Assembly: GCA_021397845.1 (NCBI GenBank)
Contig: CM038040.1
Location: 47,759,088-47,823,087, forward strand
Length of the DNA: 64,000 bases
Reading direction: 5' to 3'
Origin: Areca catechu
Taxonomy: Eukaryota > Streptophyta > Magnoliopsida > Arecales > Arecaceae
Below are positions 58,743-64,000 of this stretch, piece by piece (the stretch's first letter is position 1; the number at the start of each line of letters is the position of its first letter). The notes below the pieces were generated by a model. The model was not told the origin of the DNA. It ran no database searches and was given only the letters and a program-made list of their open reading frames with translations. The position numbers and the translations under genes are program-made.

Positions 58743-59238
58743 GGTAGGGCGTGGCCGGGAGTGAGCGTTTATGCTAAATCCGAGTCGTGCTTCTAATTTA
58801 TAAAGACAACATGATAACCATTATGTAATCCTACATTTATACAAATTTTCTCTTAGAAATTCTCCGAATAGAATATTGGAGATAGACCAATATCCAATCC
58901 GTACCCAATCAGTTTCAGTCCCGTTCACCGATTAGCATCTAACAAAATTAACTTCCGAAATAGCATTTAATTTTTGTTTCTTAAATATTTTAGATCTCTA
59001 ACCTGCAGAGTTTTCCAGTTGATAGAAAACAGAGGTCAGGTGCGATGATAAAGGCAATTTTACCCCCATAAATTTAACTCTATTTTTTAACTGCTTGAAA
59101 ATACCAACACTCGCGCCCAATTCCGTTGAAGCCACAACAGCATCGACTTGAATACATGGTGAACACTCGGTGTTTTCATCACATCATAAGCATGAATCTA
59201 TGAACATTATCTGAAAAAACGAACTGATTTTCCGCATT
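57969..59238. other. Intergenic DNA with simple repeats
   Basis: No gene. 58150-58560 has CAGACC/GACCTAGACCC words recalling the element at 366-966, but no ends can be set. A (TA)n then (AG)n microsatellite lies at 58652-58740. Confidence 0.45.
58652..58740 (+). repeat. (TA)n(AG)n compound microsatellite
   Basis: About 25 TA units followed directly by about 20 AG units. Confidence 0.95.
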
Positions 59239-59304
59239 TCAACGCTTCCTTTTCTTCTGAGCAGCTACTTTCTTTCTCGACTTTCGGAACCCAGCACCAC
59301 TTTC
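59239..59304 (-). CDS. Possible last exon of an unidentified minus-strand gene
   Basis: On the minus strand a good acceptor (CTGTTACAG ending at 59305) is followed by an open frame, ESGAGFRKSRKKVAAQKKRK, then Arg and a TGA at 59239-59241. Twenty-one residues, strongly basic, ending in KKRKR, fit the C-terminal tail of a nuclear or nucleolar protein with a localisation signal. I found no matching upstream exon between 59305 and 64000, so either the previous exon lies beyond the window or this is chance. The family cannot be named. Confidence 0.35.
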   Translation of the reverse strand, partial: ESGAGFRKSRKKVAAQKKRKR

Positions 59305-59542
59305 CTGTAACAGAAGATAGTTTTTGTCAAGAGTTCATCCATCTATAACTAGCTGTCATTTCAATTTGTCAAACTGTTGCGCAAATAATTTGCAGAAGAT
59401 TGCCATGAGTAACAAGTCTATAGGAAGTACAAATCGAGCAAACATTTCGGCTATTAGGGAGGAACTCTTGTCAAAAAACCAATCAACACAAACTCATCTG
59501 CAAAGATGACTACAGTTGCTTTACCCGCCCACCCCCCACCAC

Positions 59543-59568
59543 AAAAAAAAAAAAAAAAAAAAAAAAAA
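59543..59568 (+). repeat. A homopolymer followed by GAA repeats
   Basis: 26 A's, then GAAGAAGAAGAAG at about 59579-59591. Confidence 0.85.
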
Positions 59569-59810
59569 CCCACAAAAGAAGAAGAAGAAGACTAGAGTTG
59601 GCTTATTTGCCAGATCTCACGAGCTAAATAAGAAAATATTTGGTGTCACTCTCAAAAGATCTAAACATCTTTTTTTGAAATTTCACTAGAAAGGGGGTAA
59701 CCGGATGCTCCTTTGTAAGCCCCATTATCATGAAAGATTGCCTACAACTGTCTTCTTTTTGCATATTCTAGAGAACAAAAAAAATCTTGTCCAAGAAACC
59801 CTTGAACTTA

Positions 59811-60076
59811 GGGTCTGTTTGGATGCCAGAAAACCTTGTCAATGTAATAAGTACCATTAGCATGAGTTTATGTTGAAGATGAGTATTGGAATAGAGTAGA
59901 AGAAAATCTTGGGGAGTACTTGGACTGCAAATCAGTAATATCCAAGGACAAGGTAAATCGGCTAGGATGTGGAACCTATAATCCCTGCATTAGGTGATGA
60001 ATGGACCTCTACACCGGAGACCTTCAACATTGCCCCATGTCAGCCAGACAATGGATTCCAGCATCCAAATGAGACC
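59811..60076. mobile_element. MITE with GGGTCTGTTTGGATG ends
   Basis: The left end GGGTCTGTTTGGATGCCAGA and the complement of the right end, GGTCTCATTTGGATGCTGGA, match at most positions. 266 bp. The flank TTA on the left and TTC on the right may be a mutated TTA target site as in PIF/Harbinger-type elements. It has no coding capacity. Confidence 0.75.
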
Positions 60077-61147
60077 TTCATACAAAAAATAGACTAGGAA
60101 TACAATGAGATAATTTGCAAGGCTGACATCATAAATTCGTATAGAACTAAATTATTACAAGGCAATGTTAATCAGCATTGGAGCTGGAATTTCTATTCTT
60201 ATGTTTGAAAGAGAAAATAACTTCAAATTAATTATTTCATTTATTTAAATATTAATTGCATTTAAATTTATAATAGCATTGCCCATTGCAATCTGCATGT
60301 CATAGGGAACTTATTTTTGGTGATCAACCAGATGTAAAATGATTCTATTGTTCTGAAAATGCCTAAAACTTCAAATTTCTACAACATTTCACACATGAAA
60401 AGCAACTGTACCGCATATTTCTCCAAATCAAAAATTTCATGGCAATCCTTAGCATAAAAGAGTAGGTAATATCGGTTTCACCATGGTCACATCTAATGAT
60501 CCCCACAATTGCAACTCAGCAAAACTTCAAGGTCATTATTGAGATACTATCTTTATGGCATTTGTTTGAAGCATAAATCAACCAAGATCTCTGAAGATCT
60601 AAAATGTTGCCTTTTTTTGAAGCATTTGTCCAAGATATTTACAACCCTAAAAAAATTATGAGTTTTTTGAGCCAGTATCAACACACGCACACGCAGAATG
60701 ACAAGTGCCCAAGTTTCTAATTTTAACCGCACACTTCATTTTTTAGGTTTTTAGAAGCATGGAAACTTTGGGCACTTGGATACAATATGACACAGCATGG
60801 CACATCTATCTTACTTACATCAGCAAGAAGCATCCAATACTTCGTTTTTCTTTGGAGTGTCATGCAAAAGACTCTTAGTCTAGTGTTTGACACCAAAGTA
60901 TTGCTAAAGCTTTTAATACAAAGTTATCACAACTATTTACTAACTTACCACAATCTAATCGTAAATGTACCTAAAAGGAATAACTTATAACAACTCAGGT
61001 GTCATACTTATCTAAAATACACAGAAGATATCTTAACATCATATATGTAATTATGTGTACATATTTATATTTGTATGTGTATATACATGTGTTTGCATCT
61101 ATACACATCTGTGTACAACATAAATATACAGAAATACTTGCATACGT

Positions 61148-61405
61148 GCATGCATGTAAATTACGTACATGCCATGTCCCCGTGCCTGCGTTTCAGAGGC
61201 AGATAAGTCCAACACATGGGGACACTTGAACAGTTGCCATGAATGCCAATCTTAGGTGCTATTTGCGAGTCTTATGGCATGCATGTAAATTACGTACATG
61301 CCATGTCCCTGTGCCTGCGTTTCAGAGGCAGATAAGTCCAACACATGGGGACACTTGAACGGTTGCCATGAATGCCAATCTTAGGTGCTGTTTGCGAGTC
61401 TTATG
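61148..61405 (+). repeat. 129-bp tandem duplication
   Basis: 61148-61276 and 61277-61405 are head-to-tail copies beginning GCATGCATGTAAATTACGTA and containing a near-palindromic ACGTACATG region. They differ at only a few bases (for example TCCCCGTG against TCCCTGTG, AACAGTTG against AACGGTTG). Confidence 0.93.
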
Positions 61406-62835
61406 GATGTTGTTTTCAGTCTGTGATGAGTTGTGAATTAAAGACTCTGTCTTAAGGTTTAAGTGTCTCTCACTCTGATAAATTAGATAAGAAATTAACT
61501 GCAATCCCTATTCTTAATTAGGTCTATAAATTAAGTTGTCAGGATTATAAGTAAAACTTTATCTGGCCAATTTGGGGCTTACCTGTGTTAAGAGAGCTAT
61601 TAGAATATCCAGATAATGAACTATAGTTATTTTTTCAAAGGAAGAGGACTTCATATTTCCTCCTACAGAAGAAAAGGGAAAGGAAATGGTTGTACATGTT
61701 AGTTCTGACAGTGATGAAGATGACGATCATATTACAACTTAGCTTTTTTTTTTAAAAAAAATTATTCTACAGACCCAGGTCATCATACTTTTCTGGACAA
61801 ATTAGAAAAGCATATGGACTTACATGGTGGTATATACATGTTGAACAACTAGATATGGTATCTATATCATAAAGCATCAGCATTTCATGATGAAAACAAG
61901 ATTTCTTATGTTTATATGTGATTTTTAAAAAATACAATCATCTAATCTAAAATTTACTTGTATTTTGATATTATCAATTCTCACATTATTATTGTTCTCA
62001 ATAGAAGAGAAAAGACCCTACAATCTGCCATTTGATAAACAATGTGATCCAATATGACCGCTTTTACAATTTCTGGCTCGATCCTAAATTGACAAGAATA
62101 TGCATATTGATACATGATTAGGCCATTAGCCTGATATTATGAGAACCCCATATTACAAAGATAAAGAATACAACGATAGCATGTAAATATACAATCTATG
62201 GAACATCCAAACACTAGCACTGACACCACCTTCAAACCCAGTAGATCAGACAGAACCAAGGAGGAAGTAACACTGCTTAGAATGAGAATATTGACAAAGT
62301 CAATAGGGTACAATGTATGAGATGTGAGAAAATGAGTTACTCATAAATTTTGTTCTCGAGTAATTAAGCAATCAATCTATATGAGATTTGGGCAATTATG
62401 GAGCACTGGATTGCCAGCAAACTCAATAACACTTTATTTGTCACAGCATGGAGTAGAAGTAGAAATAGATAAGCCCATTCCAATTAGATTAAGTAAGCTA
62501 TGAACTCAAACAACAACAAACAAAGGGCCAGGAATGCCACAATGCTACAACTCAAAAAGTCAAAGTGCAAAACATTCTACTTCATAATCTTTCAGGACTA
62601 TCATGAGAATATGCTCCATACTACAGCAAAATGCTGATTTTTTCCCTTAGTCAAATGGTTCTCAGAGCTAATCTTGACAGACAAACTAACAAAGGATTAT
62701 TGAATTTTTATAAATGTTTTATAATTGTAACAATTTTTTAAATACTGTTAATAAATTATTCAAGGCTAATGCAAGAAACATTTACAATTACAAATTAAAG
62801 ATGCCATATGTTGGTGGCAAGAGCAACATTTTGAC

Positions 62836-63049
62836 CAAGGTTTTAAATCCCATGGAACTGGAATGTCTCGATTTTTTCATGAAACGGGACGTACTGGTAT
62901 TCTGTCATGTCCTGACACTCAGGATAGGAGATGTCCCAAAGCATCCCAACTGGAATACTAGAATGCTGGTGGAACATCCTGTCTCAACACATAGAATAGT
63001 ACCCCGTCCCGGTGTTCCATGGGACGTCTCGCAGAGACTTGAATCCTTG
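62836..63049. mobile_element. MITE, CAAGGTTTTAAATCCC family (copy 2)
   Basis: The ends CAAGGTTTTAAATCCC and GACTTGAATCCTTG are inverted repeats shared with 47011-47210. The interior also matches (CCTGACACTCAGGATAGGAG; CCAAAGCATCCCAACTGGAA). The flanks ATTTTGAC (62828-62835) and ATTTTGAT (63050-63057) agree at 7 of 8 bases, suggesting an hAT-like 8-bp target duplication. The open frames across it are not genes. Confidence 0.8.
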
Positions 63050-63219
63050 ATTTTGATTATTGTTAATGTTCTTGCCCCTCCCATGCTGTTCAAGTATTTC
63101 AGTCTTACATTCTTTATTTTTGTCATTTTTTTTCCACTCCTAACCATCCAAATTCTTTCCAAACTTCTAGCAAATTTACAAATTTCTCTAGTTTCAAACA
63201 TTTTCATCTAGCAAAATTA

Positions 63220-63480
63220 CTAAATATTGGACTTGCTACCATGTTTGGGAGGCAAGGAATCTCCACAAGCAAGCAAATTTGCTAAAAATGAAGTATCATT
63301 AACGGTGCCACCTGCCCAATCAGCATCAAACCAACTTAAATCTAGAAAGAGTATTAGTAGATGGCACAGTCCATTGTTCCTTGTAGGTAGAACAGAAAAA
63401 AGGTGCAAGAGTTTAGCAAGAATCACAAATAGGTTGGAAAATTTTCAAAAAAGTTAACAAAAGCAGGTGGATCACTAAGA
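63220..63480 (-). pseudogene. Copia RNase H fragment (decayed)
   Basis: The minus strand encodes YLQGTMDCAIY near 63380 and, in another frame, SWFDADWAGGTVNDTS (about 63340-63290) and SLPPKHGSKSN. These resemble the start of copia RNase H (YLKGT...DADWAG...SW-SKKQ). It is short and broken. It is unlike the RNase H of the element at 998-10859, so it comes from a different copia family. Confidence 0.5.
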
Positions 63481-64000
63481 AGCTCACAACTGTCCAGCAT
63501 TCTTTCTTAAGAGCATTTTAATAGTCAGCCCTGTTTATTTTTAGTCAAATGAGTGAATTTTGTCTAGCAATACATTTTTTATGAGAAAATATATATTTAT
63601 ACCAAAAAAACTTTATGGTTTACATATCAAATAATAATTGAGCTACATTCCATGTGCACAAAAGACTATACAAATAATAATATGTTGGAATTAGGTTCTT
63701 GTAATTTCAGAACCCACTGATGTAGCCCAAAAAATATGTGCATATTTAAGACCATAAAACTGAACTAGTTAATAGTGTCACAAATTACAATAAAATTTCA
63801 AATAAATCCTTGCTATAGTAGCAATCATGCAATCTACAAAACAGACATCCATCTAGTAAAGCCCTAAGGTTTATTTGCATGATAATATGGTGTACAACCT
63901 TGAAAACATATATCCTTTCAACACATGCATAAACAATGTATCAAAATAATAAAGAAATGATGATAAAATTCATTCAGATACTTAATCAAGAACAGTAAGA
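63481..64000. other. AT-rich non-coding end of window
   Basis: Nothing recognised. Confidence 0.4.

Larger units (their letters stand above)
59305..62835. other. Non-coding DNA, possibly an intron
   Basis: No supported exon. It holds an A-run (59543-59568), a MITE (59811-60076), a 129-bp tandem duplication (61148-61405) and a short acidic open frame (61632-61742). If 59239-59304 is a real last exon, this would be its upstream intron. Confidence 0.45.

Noticed and set aside
62714..63211. 165-codon plus-strand frame
   Set aside because: It runs through the MITE at 62836-63049 and AT-rich DNA and has no homology.

Overview
This is plant nuclear DNA, most likely from a monocot, possibly a palm. 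The evidence is one large intron-containing gene with a GC-rich first exon followed by AT-rich introns, set among nested LTR retrotransposons, a Mutator-like element, an RTE-type LINE and several MITE-like elements. There are no bacterial-type operons, and I recognise no tRNA, rRNA or CRISPR array. The species cannot be fixed from the sequence alone.

Layout. (1) 998-10859: a complete but decayed Ty1/copia retrotransposon on the minus strand, with two LTRs of about 2.03 kb, a 5-bp target duplication AGAGA, an initiator-Met-tRNA primer site, a purine tract, and gag, protease, integrase, RT and RNase H remnants. (2) About 12915-21400: a broken Ty3/gypsy element resembling the Tat lineage, on the plus strand. 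Its integrase is split by a second LTR element (13411-18847). Its 3' part carries a tandem-repeat array and an antisense coiled-coil gene remnant with an intron. (3) About 21427-25560: a second copia copy related to (1), in the opposite orientation, with one LTR, leader and gag start. (4) 25921-27260: promoter of the host gene, preceded about 1 kb upstream by a decayed duplicate of the same promoter and 5'-UTR region. (5) 27261-49858: a nine-exon gene for an HSP110/SSE-type chaperone orthologous to Arabidopsis HSP70-16 (790 codons plus stop), spread over 22.6 kb because introns 1, 2, 4 and 6 are large and partly filled with repeats. (6) 51459-57958: a 6.5-kb Mutator-like element with about 100-bp terminal inverted repeats, inverted arrays of repeats in its arms, and a broken FAR1-type transposase. 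(7) 57959-64000: mostly non-coding DNA with simple repeats, MITEs, a copia fragment and a possible last exon of an unidentified minus-strand gene at 59239-59304.

The only gene I can assemble completely is the HSP70-16 homologue. Its splice sites are all GT-AG and the reading frame is continuous across all nine exons. A 31-bp tandem duplication in exon 1 keeps the frame, apparently because of a compensating small deletion. Everything else recognisable is transposon-derived and carries stops or frameshifts.
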